A DNA stretch of 64,000 nucleotides from Suillus spraguei (lineage: Eukaryota; Basidiomycota; Agaricomycetes; Boletales; Suillaceae). Of this stretch, positions 1 through 11,197 are shown piece after piece. The stretch lies in contig JABCPU010000143.1 in assembly GCA_016800925.1 (NCBI GenBank), positions 1 through 64,000 of the forward strand, written 5' to 3'. Within the stretch, counting starts at the first letter, position 1, and the number at the start of each line of letters is the position of its first letter. The position numbers and the translations under genes are program-made. Under the pieces are notes generated by a model. The model made no database searches. It saw only the letters and a list, made by a program, of their open reading frames with translations, and was not told where the DNA came from.

Positions 1-58
1 CTCCATCAAAACCAATCGGTTGTCCGATCTTGTACTCAAATTCTTTGGTGGACGACAT
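1..58 (-). CDS. LTR retrotransposon gag, N-terminus only (runs off window)
   Basis: The minus strand opens with ATG at 58-56 and reads MSSTKEFEYKIGQPIGFDG up to the window edge with no stop. It lies about 200 bp inside the LTR at 256-730, on the side and strand where gag is expected. The short N-terminus ending in a P-x-x-F-D/S-G motif is common in fungal gypsy Gag proteins. Only 19 residues are visible, so Gag identity rests mainly on position. A host gene captured next to an LTR cannot be excluded. Confidence 0.5.
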   Translation of the reverse strand, partial: MSSTKEFEYKIGQPIGFDG

Positions 59-255
59 GGTTAATGGTTCTTCTGATGAGTTATACTTTCTCAGTGCCTA
101 CACGCGCTGTCTTGCTGTCCGTTAGGGCTTTCTTCTGTCAGAGGGCTCCTCTTGACAATCTGCTCAGCATACGCGTACGCTAGTCTACTGATCTGAGTGA
201 TCAGGGTTCAGGGTCGAAGACTGGATAGTCGACGATCAAATTGACTTTAATCTTT

Positions 256-730
256 TGTTACGAACTGGGGTGGCATCACCAGTGACAGTGAAAAGACGCA
301 GACGGTCTGCCGGGAAGTTCTTACAATGTCCAGAAGAGGACAAGGTGAAAGTACAAGGAATGCGTTCCGAGTACGATCAAGGGTCCGGCCTCGATGACAA
401 GTCAAAGAGGTTCTGTGAGAATAGAGACTAAGGCTAAGGAGTGCTTAGACTTAGAGACGATTCAAGACGACTTAGGTTGGAGACCTAAGCGAAGGAGATT
501 CCAGGTAAAACCCAGTAAGATTAAAGTAGCGAATCTACTACAAGTACACTGTGCTTAAATAGGCCAATATGTGCGCACAGACCAAGAGAGACGTGAGAAT
601 ATAAGTGCGTATCCAAAGAAGGAAGGCAACTATAGTACAGATGCGTTGAGCATATGGGTCAGAATCATGTTATGTAATATACAAGGTAAATGAAGTAATA
701 GAATGAATAGGGGCACGTACGATTGTAACA
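256..730 (-). mobile_element. Long terminal repeat, 475 bp, upstream of the gag at 1-58
   Basis: The segment begins TGTTAC and ends GTAACA on the plus strand, a perfect 6-bp inverted terminus of the TG...CA type. The gag-like start at 58 faces away from it, so this is the 5' LTR of a minus-strand element whose body lies left of the window. The leader between LTR and gag (59-255) shows no tRNA-primer complement that I recognise. The second LTR and the target duplication are outside the window. Confidence 0.65.
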
Positions 731-862
731 GGTGGGCCCAGACACATATTAAATTAGACGGGTATTAGACAGGTGGGCTGAGAGTGATATATCAATATTT
801 ATTAGATGGGTGGGCCGAGGGTGGTATAAAATATAGACAGGTGGGCCCATGTGTATGATAAT
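728..862. repeat. Imperfect tandem repeat, period about 35 bp, keyed by ACAGGTGGGC
   Basis: The core (A)GACAGGTGGGC or a close variant recurs at about 728, 766, 805 and 835. Each core is followed by an AT-rich stretch of about 25 bp, giving four diverged units. The array starts at the outer edge of the LTR at 256-730. No coding role is apparent. Confidence 0.6.
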
Positions 863-940
863 TGTAGACATGACGGAGCTGAGGGAGTTGCATATCATCT
901 GAATCAGAGGAGGTAATAAATCACAGTTATTGAGTTCCCA

Positions 941-1318
941 GAGCAGCAGGTGCTCTCTTGACATGGCCCTTTATGGCACTTGGTTGTCTTGTAGAATGTG
1001 GAAACTGGGGTGCGAGGCTTGTGTTGCCCTACAAGACACCCAGTTCCGACCCCTGAAAATCAGATGAAGCATATCAAGTTCCAAGTTCCAAGACCCGGGT
1101 CTCGACACATAATTCAGTCAATACTTTCCATGATAATGGCCAACCAAAGTTGAGATTCTTCTGAAGAGAGCAGCATGTGCTCGCTTGACATGGCCTTTTA
1201 TGGCACTTAGGTTGTCTTGTAGAATGTGGTGCAAAAATTGGTTGCCCTATGAGATGCCAAGTTCCGACCACCAAAATTTGAGTTAAGGGCACTGAGTTCC
1301 GAGACCCAGGTCTCAACA
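941..1318. repeat. Tandem duplication of a ~165 bp segment
   Basis: Positions 941-1110 and 1159-1318 are related copies. Both contain CTTGACATGGCC, TATGGCACTT, TTGTCTTGTAGAATGTGG and GTTCCGACC in the same order and spacing. Both end in a GTTCCGAGACCC-type block. The two copies have accumulated many substitutions and small indels. There is no recognisable coding content. The duplication lies just upstream of the TET/JBP-like gene. Confidence 0.7.
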
Positions 1319-1507
1319 AATGAATATCTGATATTCAGCACACATCCAATCATCTGGTATTTCATTGAGCAATGGATGATAATACATCTTTAAAAGCCAA
1401 CATCATCCAAGGCTCCCTTATCTGATCCTCGCTATCTCCACCCCCTTTAACACCAAAGTCTGGACATCCAGCATTCAGCGTCTGATTTCCCAATATCAAC
1501 TTCCAAC

Positions 1508-2812
1508 ATGAACATTTCTTCCATGTCCACTTCTGACATAAAAATCTGGCGCACTTGGGCCCTGGCCATCACTTATGAAGCAGGGGAATATACCGAACAG
1601 AAATTCAATGCAGAGAAGATTGGAGGAGACCCAGTTATACCTTCTCCGAACCTGGACACTGATCTGGTGATGGCGTGCGATTGCTTGGCTGATGTACTCA
1701 TAAAGGCATGTAAAAATTGCAGTGGGTCTTCCTGCAGATGTTGAAAATTTGTTTGATCATTCAAATTCCTTCATGACAGTTAAGATGCAGATCGATATTG
1801 CAAGATATAGCAAATTGATATCCCCAAAGAACACTGGGCATAATGACGAGAAAGAGGAGAAGTTGCTTGAGAGGTGTTCTCCTGGCCATGAGGGCACAAA
1901 TTTGGTGGACAAACCTGCCACAATTCTCGATGCTTCCAGTACCATCATCACATGGTACCTCCCAGACGCCCTGACCGAGACCACCCAGGTGCGTAATGTA
2001 GATTGTTACTCAATGGATATTGAATATCAAATGGTACCTACAGAAGGAAATTAGGGCAGCCACCAATTTGCTGGGTCCAAGCCTTGAAAAAAGTGTAAAG
2101 GCTGATGGCAATTGGCAATATAATCAAGAATGGTTCAAACAGGGCTCGGAAAATGTTGGGTCAACTCCTGGATGCATCAATTTATCTCTGGCATGGTTTC
2201 AACAGGGCCACGAGGTAGGATCTGATGAGATGGTGATTTCTGGAGTCAAACTCACCAATCCCATAGAATCTGTCAGATCCAGAGGTATCTGCATCATTGA
2301 AGGGACCCTCCTCTGAGAATATCCTCAAAGCTATCGCAAGGCCAGCAGCCATTGCATTGGCGGCACTCAGGGTCATGCATCCTCAGCAGTACTTTGCAGG
2401 GTTATGAGCCTTGTCACACCTCGGAGATAAGGCAGTGAGCAAGGAACTGCCACAGATGCCAGAGACCCTGCAGTACTGGGCATCCGTGTTTAACACCCTC
2501 TCCATCATTTCCAATCAGGAAACCCCCAATCATCGAGACCATTTATCCATTCCTGAATGCTTCAATATTCTCACCACCGTGGGGAACTATTCTAATGCTC
2601 GGATGAGTATGCCAAGCCTTCAGCTGGAATTCAGGTATGATTCCGGCTGTATGATTGTGTTTTCGGGAAGGATTGTCAGACATGGGGTTCATGGAGTGGA
2701 AGGGGATCAGATTGCTTGGGCATGGTATATGAGGGATTCTGTTCACATTTATGCCGTGGTTCCCTCATGTGGATGGGCTAGGGTTGATGGCCGCATACTA
2801 ACCATGGTGTGA
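1508..2812 (+). pseudogene. TET/JBP-like 2-oxoglutarate/Fe(II) oxygenase, decayed
   Basis: The reading continues through introns 1989-2043 (55 bp) and 2215-2266 (52 bp), both phase 0. The product matches the fungal TET/JBP-type 2OG-Fe(II) dioxygenase family, whose better-known members oxidise 5-methylcytosine or thymine in DNA. Landmarks are LAWFQQGHE, RVMHPQQYFAG, NHRDH (HxD iron ligands at 2531-2539), then RIVRHGVHGVEGD (distal His) and AWYMRDSVH. Two lesions break it. One is an extra base in the A5 run at 1712-1716, where a one-base shift restores the family reading. The other is an in-frame TGA at 2405-2407, where homologues carry Arg. Catalytic ligands are still present. Members of this family are known to occur with KDZ transposases, as here (4.9-8.2 kb, converging). 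The start upstream of 1508 is uncertain. Confidence 0.85.
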
Positions 2813-2879
2813 AAGATCAAAGAAGTAGAAAGAGTTGTTACCAATGTTAGTAGCAACACACGAATACCATGTACCAATT

Positions 2880-3850
2880 AGAGCATCAACATTTCCAGAA
2901 CTCAATTCGGAAGTCGAGTTCCATGAATTGAGTCCCAAACTCTGAGTATCTCGGCACTTGGGACTCAATACTCGAAATTCGAGACTCAATAATCAGAATT
3001 CAGCACTCGATAGTCTGAATTCAGGTTCGACACTCGGGACTCAGCAAAATGTGAGGCAGAACAATGTGAGGCAACAGACTTTGATCCACACATTTTGAGT
3101 GTTGAACCCTGAACCCCAGCAGCCGGCACTCAGGACTTGGGACTCATAACAATGTGAAAGATATGAATTCACACATGTTAAGTGCCAAATGCCAAATGCC
3201 AAACCCCGGAACCCAGAACTCAGGACTTGGGACTCAGAATAATGTGAAAGATATTGATTCACACATTTTAAGTGAATATGGGGCAATAAAAAGATTTTAA
3301 TCCACAAATGTTTGGTAGGTATCATTGTGGTCTGGAATCTCGAGTGTCAAATTTTGGGACTTTGCACCCAGCACCTGGCACTCGGGACTCAGAACTAATA
3401 AAGAGACTTTGACCCACACATTGTTAGTGCTGAACCCCAAATCCAAAAATCCGGAAGTCCACAGTTTCGGAGTTTGGCATTCGGGATTCTTCACTCAGGA
3501 CTCAGAAAAATGTGAGGCAAAGAAAAAACTTTGATCCACACATTTTTGGGAGATATCTATTTTGTCTTGAATCTTGAGTGCCAAACCCCAAACCCCAAAA
3601 TCCGGTAGTCCACAATTTCGGGGTTCAGGGTTCGGTACCTAAGATTCGTGACTCAGCACTCAGAAAAATGTGAGGCAATGAAAAAATTTGCTCCACACAT
3701 GTGTGGTAGATATATGTTTCATCTCGAATCGAGAGTTGCTAGTTTCAGGACTTTGCACGCGGCACCCCACATTTGGCACTTGCCATTCGGAAGTCAAGTC
3801 CCATGAAGTGAGTCCCAAACTCTGAGTACCTTGGCACTCGGGCATTCAGG
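2880..3850. repeat. Degenerate repeat array (about six 90-160 bp units) flanked by a ~60 bp direct repeat
   Basis: Units start near 3043, 3150, 3239, 3393, 3507 and 3665. Each opens with AATGTGAGGCAA or AATGTGAAAGAT, followed by TTTGATCCACACAT or a variant, and closes with CACTCGGGACTCAGAA. Between them are runs built from the words CCAAACCCC and TCGGGACTC. A block containing GAGTCCCAAACTCTGAGTA occurs at 2900-2962 and again at 3784-3842. There is no open frame of note. The array separates the TET/JBP-like and KDZ genes, so it may be the internal or terminal region of the same transposon. Confidence 0.7.
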
Positions 3851-3975
3851 ATTTAGGACTCTACATCCGGAACTTGAAATCCAGTCCTTGAAATCTGGAA
3901 CTAAATATTCAGGAGTCAAGACAATCATTTGGATGGAATATAATATTTTACATCATGTATGAAATGAAGACCTCT

Positions 3976-4287
3976 CTATTCTGAACACAGTGAAGAGGAC
4001 TCCACTCCCCTGCCTCTCTTCAATCTCTGTAGCATGTCAGTGTACATCTTCACCTCTGCCATCTTCTCATGGATACCCTCATCTTGCTCCTCCATCAATG
4101 CTACCAGGTGTGCTTGAATCATCTTAAGTCCCATCACTGATGGGCCTGATGAGTCATTTACCTCCTCAGGAAGAACCAAGCCATCATCCTCAACTCCATT
4201 TTCCATCCAATGCTGGTAGTGAACGACACAGGACCTCATGATTTGACCCCATTGCCATGGTTCATTTGGAATTTCAGTGTGTCCCAT
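3976..4287 (-). CDS. Unrecognised ORF downstream of the KDZ transposase
   Basis: An open frame of 103 codons reads from ATG at 4287. Its C-terminal half is predicted helical and rich in Glu, Met and Lys (GLKMIQAHLVALMEEQDEG and the stretch after it). It is on the transposase strand, about 650 bp past the transposase end. The intervening minus-strand DNA (4290-4930) has several short coding-like stretches in different frames. It may be the last exon of a second transposon gene or a decayed C-terminal extension. I do not recognise a domain. Confidence 0.3.
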   Translation of the reverse strand: MGHTEIPNEPWQWGQIMRSCVVHYQHWMENGVEDDGLVLPEEVNDSSGPSVMGLKMIQAHLVALMEEQDEGIHEKMAEVKMYTDMLQRLKRGRGVESSSLCSE

Positions 4288-4935
4288 CCACCATGGAGTA
4301 TTATAGCTGGGAATAATCCGGGATGGATGTCCCGGAGCTGCGACATCATCAAACTGACATAGGTGGGATGAAAAGATGTGGTCTGGAACAGTGTTCTAGG
4401 TGAGCATGGGATACAATGTCAGGATATGAGTGACCAGGCTTGGAACAACAGAAACGATGTTCCTTGCAGCTGAGTACTGCAGGAGTGGTGTAACAAATGT
4501 CTGTCAGAAATCTCAGCATTGCCCACCAAAGTCAGCTGGTCATCCAGTCATCAGTCACTTACATTGATCTCCCATTGCAGCCCAGCCTTAAAGTACATGA
4601 TCCGGGCAGAAGAGGGAGGGTTGTTAGCAGCCTCCATCTGATATTGAGAGATACATGCGCGGATGCACGATGCAGCCATATCCAAAGTACAAGAAATATC
4701 TTGAAGGTTCAGCTCCATGGGTTGCCAGTGATTTCCAGGATGTGGATGCAGGAGTTTCAGGCATGGCTAATGCAAGAGTGTGACACTGGCAGTGAAACTG
4801 ACAGATAGTCAAGAGGTGATGATATGAGTCACTGATGGATAGATAAGAAATTCAAACTCCGACATAGGCTGACCCAGACAATTCCCAGGACTCAATGTTT
4901 GGGTGTCAAATATGGAGTTCATCAGCAAAACAAAT

Positions 4936-7900
4936 TCATTCATGTGCACCATCAATCAATGCGGGCTGCAGGTCTTGAAATGCTGCCTGTGCATCCTGAG
5001 CTAGTAAGGAATACATTTGAGACTGCCTTCCCACATAGCATGCATGACCCGGAAGTTGTTTCAACAATGATTCCCACATCTGGTCACCCCATTGGTTTCC
5101 CTTCCACAAGAAAAAGTTGCATGTCCAATCCATCTCTGATTGGACCAATGATATTTCTTCCTTCCATTGATCCCATAGTGCCTTTGCCTGAAGCCAATGA
5201 ACTCGGTAAACTTGGGATGGGTCCTGTCAGCTCACCACAGGATATATCAAGCATGCCCAAACTCACATTCCTCATTCCACGAATTATCTGGACTGTCCAT
5301 GTCGACTTCCATGGACCAGAACCAAGTGAGGGACTCATTTCACTGACCTCGGGCATTTGGATCGCCGATGGCAGTGCTGAAATTTGTATTTCTGAAGCTG
5401 GTCTGGCCCCAGCTCAAGTTGTATCATTTGCTTCCTGGTTTTTGTATATATACTGGCATGTAGGGATACTGCCTGCTGCACTGATATCACCTGGGACCAC
5501 ACTCGAGTTTTCAGGGCTTGAGATTTGGCTTGCCTCACTGTTGTTCGGAACAGGATAGCCTTGTTGCACAAGTGAATGTGGAGATTGTGCAGCACATCAT
5601 TGGCCTGCCCTTCACAAAGCAACATCTCCAACAGAATCAGATCCTCTGCCATACAGCGTCTGCAATGATCAACCCTGAGGTTTGATGGCAATGGAATTAT
5701 GGTGAGCTCAGGAAAGTTTGTCCATGCATCAGATGTCTCGGTGAAATCTGCTGGGTCATCATTGAGATCATCAAGAATATCTATGTTCAAGTCATCAGGA
5801 TCGTCATGTGCATCAAATCCCTCTCCGACATGGGTAAGAGCAGACCAAGTGAATTCATCTATCTGGCCTTGGAGACGATCGCGTTGCCAGGCAATATCTA
5901 ATCTCTGTGTCTCTGTCGATTGTCTTCCAATTCTTCAGACCTCAATGAGCAATGCAATTGAGCCTCTTCAATTGCCAACCCAATTGATATTCATGTTGCC
6001 ACAGATCTGTAAGAGGGTGCTGCATTATGGGCATTACCCACTTCTAGTAGTCTAAGCTTGATCTCCTTTTTGCTTGGTGCTAAGTGCAAAATTAATTTGG
6101 AGCTCCACAGAGACAAAGAATGTCAACTTACCCTTCTTGATATTGATTTCATATAAATCCATCGCCGCAGGATCCCTGATTCTCCTGGACTGAGCGACCA
6201 TCTCGCTGGCTAACCATTCTGTCTTGAAATTGCCGGGTGCAGCTTCATCAAGTCTGTCGAAAGCCTTGCCACTTTTTGTGATGCCATTCTTTGCCAGCTT
6301 ATATTTCCGGCAAAGAGTCCTTCTCATGCAGATCATCTTGCAGAAATTGGAATTGTTCATCTGATAATCAAGACATTCCTTTCGGTGCAGGGATGACATT
6401 CCCCGAGCAGCAGGGGAAATCAGGTTGAGATGTGCCCATAGGGTCTCCATGATCTCTCCATCAATCCAGCCAATGCCTTCAATAAAATTCGAAGCATATC
6501 GGACATAGCAACTGTCCTGATGTCCATGCACATGCCACAACCCGATTCCAGGAATGATGGTCAGTTCCAGTACCATGTCAAGGTATCAGCTTTGATCCAC
6601 CTGAACCCAAAAGTGCTTGTTGTATTGAGAGTTGATGTCATAGAAGGTGACAGCCCTGGTAATGCCTTCCATGTTGTGCTGGGCAGCCTCACAAAGGGTG
6701 TAGTCCATGTTCATTTGTCTGCAAATGATGCATGGTCAACTAGTGAATGTCGAATGGCATGTTTGGCTTGCCTTTCCCCTTTCTGAAAATCAACCATCGA
6801 GTGAGGGACAAAGCAACCATGCCAGGTGCAGGCAACTCCCCTGATGCCTGTGGACTCGAGCTTGTGCTGTGCCGCATTTGCTTGATTTACCGCCCGGTGA
6901 TTGTTGCAGCTCAATTTTTCCACCATGTCAGCAGCCTCCGCAAGATGCATTTTATACCTGTCCTTTCCAATCCAAGCTCATCTGAAAGCCAAACTTTATC
7001 GAGGGGATTAATGGGATGCAGGTGTTTGGCTTTGAAATTTCCGTCCATCACAAATGACTGGGTGTATTTCCAGCTTGGAGTTCTTATCATCGCCAAGTTC
7101 ACTTCGGTATTGAAGAGGACTCACTCATCAAGTGATTCATCCCCTGACAACGATGAATTAATCCCAGGCTGAGGACATGCCGGGCAAAATAATGCAAGAT
7201 CTCCTGTGTTCGGGATGTCAGAACAATGGCCATAGCCATGTCATTTCATGGTCTTCAACTGCCTCCACTGTCGAGTGACTCTCATGAGCTCTCTGTATCG
7301 ATCCTTACCATGGCCTTTGTCAACATAATGTCCTTTAGATGAAGCAAGAATAGCATTACCAGAACAAGGTGTGGAAACATGCTCGAGGTCATTCGCCGGA
7401 GCTTACTGTAATAGTTCATCGCGGAGGTGCTGCATTCAAGGTTGTCCAATAGAAAATCATCCAGCACTCTGAAGGTAAACATGGTCTTCGGCCTGTTAAA
7501 CAATGCAGGGAAAAATCCATGCCGAAACATTTGAATGTCCGGACTCATGGCATTTGGACAATCACAGCATCAAACCTCGAGGCGGTGAACTCCAGACTTG
7601 TCAATGATGACCATGGTGTTTTCCTTCAGCTGGAAATCAGGTCCCGACACAGATGGAAGATCTTCGGGCTCAAGCTGGTCTTCAGGTTCATCTCCTTCAA
7701 ACAAATCCCACCTATCTGTGAGCACCGGACATTGTTTGCCATCATGCCCAAGGTGTATGATGAGTCCCACATGAGTGAGACAACTCCACTCGAAGAATTG
7801 ACCATTCCATTGACTGATTCAGTGGACTTGACATTTGTAGACCCCATCCTGGTTGCAGATGATGCATCTCCTGTCTTCTGGTGGAGCTTCTCGATCCAGG

Positions 7901-8183
7901 AGGTGATGCAGATATGATTCCTGCCTTGGCAGCCATTGCCTGAGGTAGTCATTTTGACTCTGCATTTGTTATATTTAGCTAATGTTTGAATGACACTCCA
8001 ACATTTAACATGAACTTGCCATGGTTTTTGGGAGTTGCAATGGCTCAAATGAGCCTTGGTCTTGCTCATAAGTATTGTCAGGAAAGTCATCCCAAGGAGG
8101 TGGTGCCTGAACAGGCTGAAGTGTTGGTGATTCTGGGGGAGAGCGAGGCATGGACCTGTAGGCTCATCATCTTGTGCTTGCAA
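4936..8183 (-). pseudogene. KDZ-class DNA transposase, decayed
   Basis: On the minus strand the family order is complete. An N-terminal cysteine-cluster region (near 7850) is followed by WNGQFFEW, LIIHLGHDGK, MFTFRVLDDFLLDN, LALFCPACPQPGIN, WKYTQSFVMDGNF, CNNHRAVNQAN, HGCFVPHSMVDFQKGERQ, FYDINSQY (catalytic Asp near 6637), HVHGHQDSC, IDGEIMETLW, QANDALH-like and FRTTVRQAKSQA motifs, and RVHWLQAKALWDQW. Several GT-AG introns of normal size fit the family reading. In-frame stops occur at 7821-7819, 7572-7570, 7243-7241, 6588-6586 and 5342-5340, with at least one frame change near 6960. Most stops replace conserved Arg or Trp. It is therefore a fossil. KDZ elements are eukaryotic DNA transposons that are expanded in agaricomycetes and often linked to TET/JBP genes. 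Terminal inverted repeats were not found by eye. Confidence 0.88.
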
Positions 8184-8511
8184 GTGGGACCTTGACCCAA
8201 ATCTTTCTACCTTTGCTGCCCCTTGCTTCTACCCTGTGGGATTTTTGCAATGGGGTGCATCTACCTATCTTCATCTTATTTTCTAAAGCTAATGTTGCAA
8301 GCAAAGCATCTGCTCGGGTGGAATGAATTTTTATTACATTATGGTGTCATACAGTCCTGCTGGCTCATTACAAATTTATGTCCATTTATGGCTTCGGGAC
8401 AAATATAGCTCAATTAAGCTACTGTTAGGCTTTTCTCAAAGTTCAACTTCTGACAATTCATTAATACTTCCACCTTGCTTATCCTCAGCCCATTCTGCAA
8501 TCAGATTCACC

Positions 8512-10979
8512 ATGGCAAGGATGGGTCATTCCACTCACTTGACTTCCGGCAGAAATAGGGCACATCAACCACAGACACAGAAGCTCACAGAAAATGAAAT
8601 TTCAGAGTTGAAGAACTACCTGCCTGAGTGGACCACAGCCAAAAGGGGTGAGAAGCGAGGGGTTTTCACTGCAATTGCCAGGGCGGCCAGGTTGTTTGCT
8701 CCTAAAGTCGACCAAGGACAATGGAAAAAGAGGAAGCAGGTGATGTGTCTTCGTTGTGTTGAAAAACTACAATTTTAACATCTTATTCTTCCATCAACTC
8801 TCAGATGTATAAGACTTGGTTGTTCAACAACAAGAAAAAGAAGGAAAGGAAGGACATGATAAAGTATGGGAAGAAATGGACGCCTAGGATGGTGGTCTAC
8901 CAGCAGAACCGCAAAGAGGTGCTAAAGAGGATTGAGGACGAGTCTGGGGCAAAGCCAGGAGATCCTGGTATGTTCAAACATTATCAGGAGGCTGTGAAGA
9001 GAGTCATGGCTGAATTGGATGACAACGAGTTGGAGAAGGCAAAAGAAACAGCAGAAGAATGGTCAATATATGGAGCACTTTTTGAAAGAGATGTGGAGGC
9101 AATGCGGTGTAAAGATACAACCTAGCCTGGGCTGTAGATAAACCACTGCCTAAACTAGTATGTGAGTCTTGCGCTCCATCTAGTCTGCTTCACTTGTAAG
9201 AACAAGAGTGTTCAACCCTAAGGGGGATGCCTATTAGTATGGTCAAGTTCAAGTCTAACTTATGTGCGAAACAAGCGTTGTGGTCAGTGGTAAGTTGCCG
9301 TGGTCAGCGATGATACTGCCGGAACTAGCGTCATGCATAGCGGTGCTACCATGGTCAAGATATGATCAGTAACAGTTGCGTTGAGCGATGGTATCAGCGG
9401 TAGCGGTAAGGTTGCGAGCAGTGCAGGGAAACAGTAAAGAAGTCCATGGTACTTTCAGCAGTAAAGTAGCAGTGTGTGAGAAGTTCAGTCAAATTAACTG
9501 TCAAAAGTCCAGCGGTAACGGAGAACAAGCATGATAGATTAATGAGCAATAAGGAAACTTTAAAGACTATGTCCACTACTGGGTAGATCCAGAGCTAGAC
9601 AATAATCCTGACCTATAGTATGTATGTGCAATGGTGTAAAATCAGGTACTTCTATCGTGCGGGGTACGCAGTGCTTGTATCCTAAATTGTATGTACTCGG
9701 AATACTCTAGGTGAGATCAGTAGTGCTGGAGTGTAGTAACTGCCATAAGTAAACATAGTGTGAGGCGCTGCAGCACGAGGCAACATGTAATAAGGCTTGC
9801 TGTGGAATCAGTGATAACAAACATAAAACAAACGACACACCAAATGGAGCTATGCGGACGCGGCAAGGACATGGAAGGACATCAGTATGTGGAATGAGGT
9901 GCGGCAGTTGGTATGGTGTGCGGTAAGCGTGGGATGCCGCCAGTACTGCTAAAGGGGTAAGACGGCCTTGGACAAGTGGTAACTCCTGTAGACGTGAGAC
10001 GAGTGTCAAAAGGTGGGGTTTTAAGCCCAGCGTCGATATGTTCGTTACAGTGGGATGAGAGTGTTTGTGTTGTCAGCTTGGAAGAATGAACAGGGAGAGG
10101 TTCTGTTCAGGATGTAAGACAATTGTGTCTGTCATCGCCAATCTTTTATCTCAATATATGTATGTGTGCAGGCATGATGATAATGAGGCATTAGGAGATG
10201 GGGACAGCTTCATGAAGACAAAGGACTGGGAGGACATTGAGCCAGTATGGCAGGAGTACGCCCAAGAACAGTTCGGTGAGTGTTTGAACTTTGGATGTGA
10301 GAATGAATTCGTTGATCATCTCAATGATAGGTGCTGGGCATGGGATGGAGGACAACAGGTGAAGGGAGGTTGCAAAAAGTCAGAAAACCAGCTTTCAAAC
10401 TTGACACGGATGGGGATGGGATGCCGTTGCTTCCAGACATCACGGAAATGGAACTTGAGGAGAAGAAGGCCATAGTCAGGGCTTTTCTTACATCACACTA
10501 TTGTGAGTCTTTCATGGCAACATCCGAGACATGGTTGAATGCATGGACACAGGAATATGTTCTGGGAATGACAAGGCTGTCATGCCATAGAGTGCCATCA
10601 TACAAAGTCAGGATGACTTTGTGGCAAGGAAGTATCTTCTGGCAAATATTGACCTGAAGGAGCCTTCGAAGTTGCAAAACTGGGACACGACAGCCTTGCT
10701 CAATTTCTGGTATGCTCAGCAGGAAACAGGAAAAGATTCAACATTCCTGTTCAAAGCATGGAAGAATAAAGATGGGGACTTGGTACCATCTGTGGTATCT
10801 GGCAAGTCGCCATCTCGTCAGACTCGTAAAGTGAGAATGCAGCAGAGGGAACTCTCCAAAGGCCCCAGGATTCATCAACAGAAGCCGAGAGTGATACCGA
10901 CAGTGACACTCATCACAAGGAGGATGACATTGATCATGACTTGGCTGACGGTCGATCCCCGCTGAAGAAACCCAGATGA
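8512..10979 (+). pseudogene. Basidiomycete repeat-associated hypothetical protein, split by a solo LTR
   Basis: Exon 1 (8512-8739) and exon 2 (from 8805) join in frame across a 65 bp intron. They encode a basic protein containing QGQWKKRKQ, KYGKKWTPRMVVYQQNRKEV and KPGDPGMFKHYQEAVKRVM. Reading is cut at about 9107 by a 942 bp LTR and resumes at about 10054 with MRVFVLSAWKNEQGEVLF. Further exons contain DTDGDGMPLLPDIT, ARKYLLANIDLKEPSKLQNW and an acidic tail ending near 10979. A TAG at 10588-10590 sits where relatives read P-W-S, and a one-base frame change precedes the acidic tail. I recall this family as common in Agaricomycetes and often near KDZ genes, but its function is unknown. It lies head-to-head with the KDZ transposase, about 330 bp from its visible N-terminus, so it may belong to the same element. 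Confidence 0.7.
9108..10049. mobile_element. Solo LTR, 942 bp, TGTAA...TTACA
   Basis: The segment begins TGTAA and ends TTACA (5-bp inverted terminus) and contains no open gene. It splits the coding region of the gene at 8512-10979. Removing it together with one flank copy joins AGGCAATGCGG to GATGAGAGTG and restores the frame R-Q-C-G-M-R-V-F. The flanks are GCGG (9104-9107) and GTGG (10050-10053). This is consistent with a 4-bp target duplication in which one copy has undergone C to T. The interior has degenerate GCGGTA/GTGGTCAG words. Confidence 0.72.
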
Positions 10980-11197
10980 ACAGCACATCCATCTTCAGCA
11001 CCCAAGGAGACAGAAGTTCCATGTTCAATGCTGAAGCCCTGCCCAGCCAAGCCAGCCAAAACAGGTGCACTTTTGACATCATGAATGGGCGACCTCCTGG
11101 CCAGGTTGACTGAGGAAGTGGAAGAGAGGAACATGTCGCTGGAATTAAGGAGCATACAGGGCAAGAAAGCTGTGATTGGACCATCCGCAAGGACCAC

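Noticed and set aside
1708..1737. A GT...AG 'intron' of 13 or 28 bp in the oxygenase gene
   Set aside because: Too short for basidiomycete splicing. Shifting one base in the A5 run restores the family reading without losing residues, so a frameshift is the better explanation.
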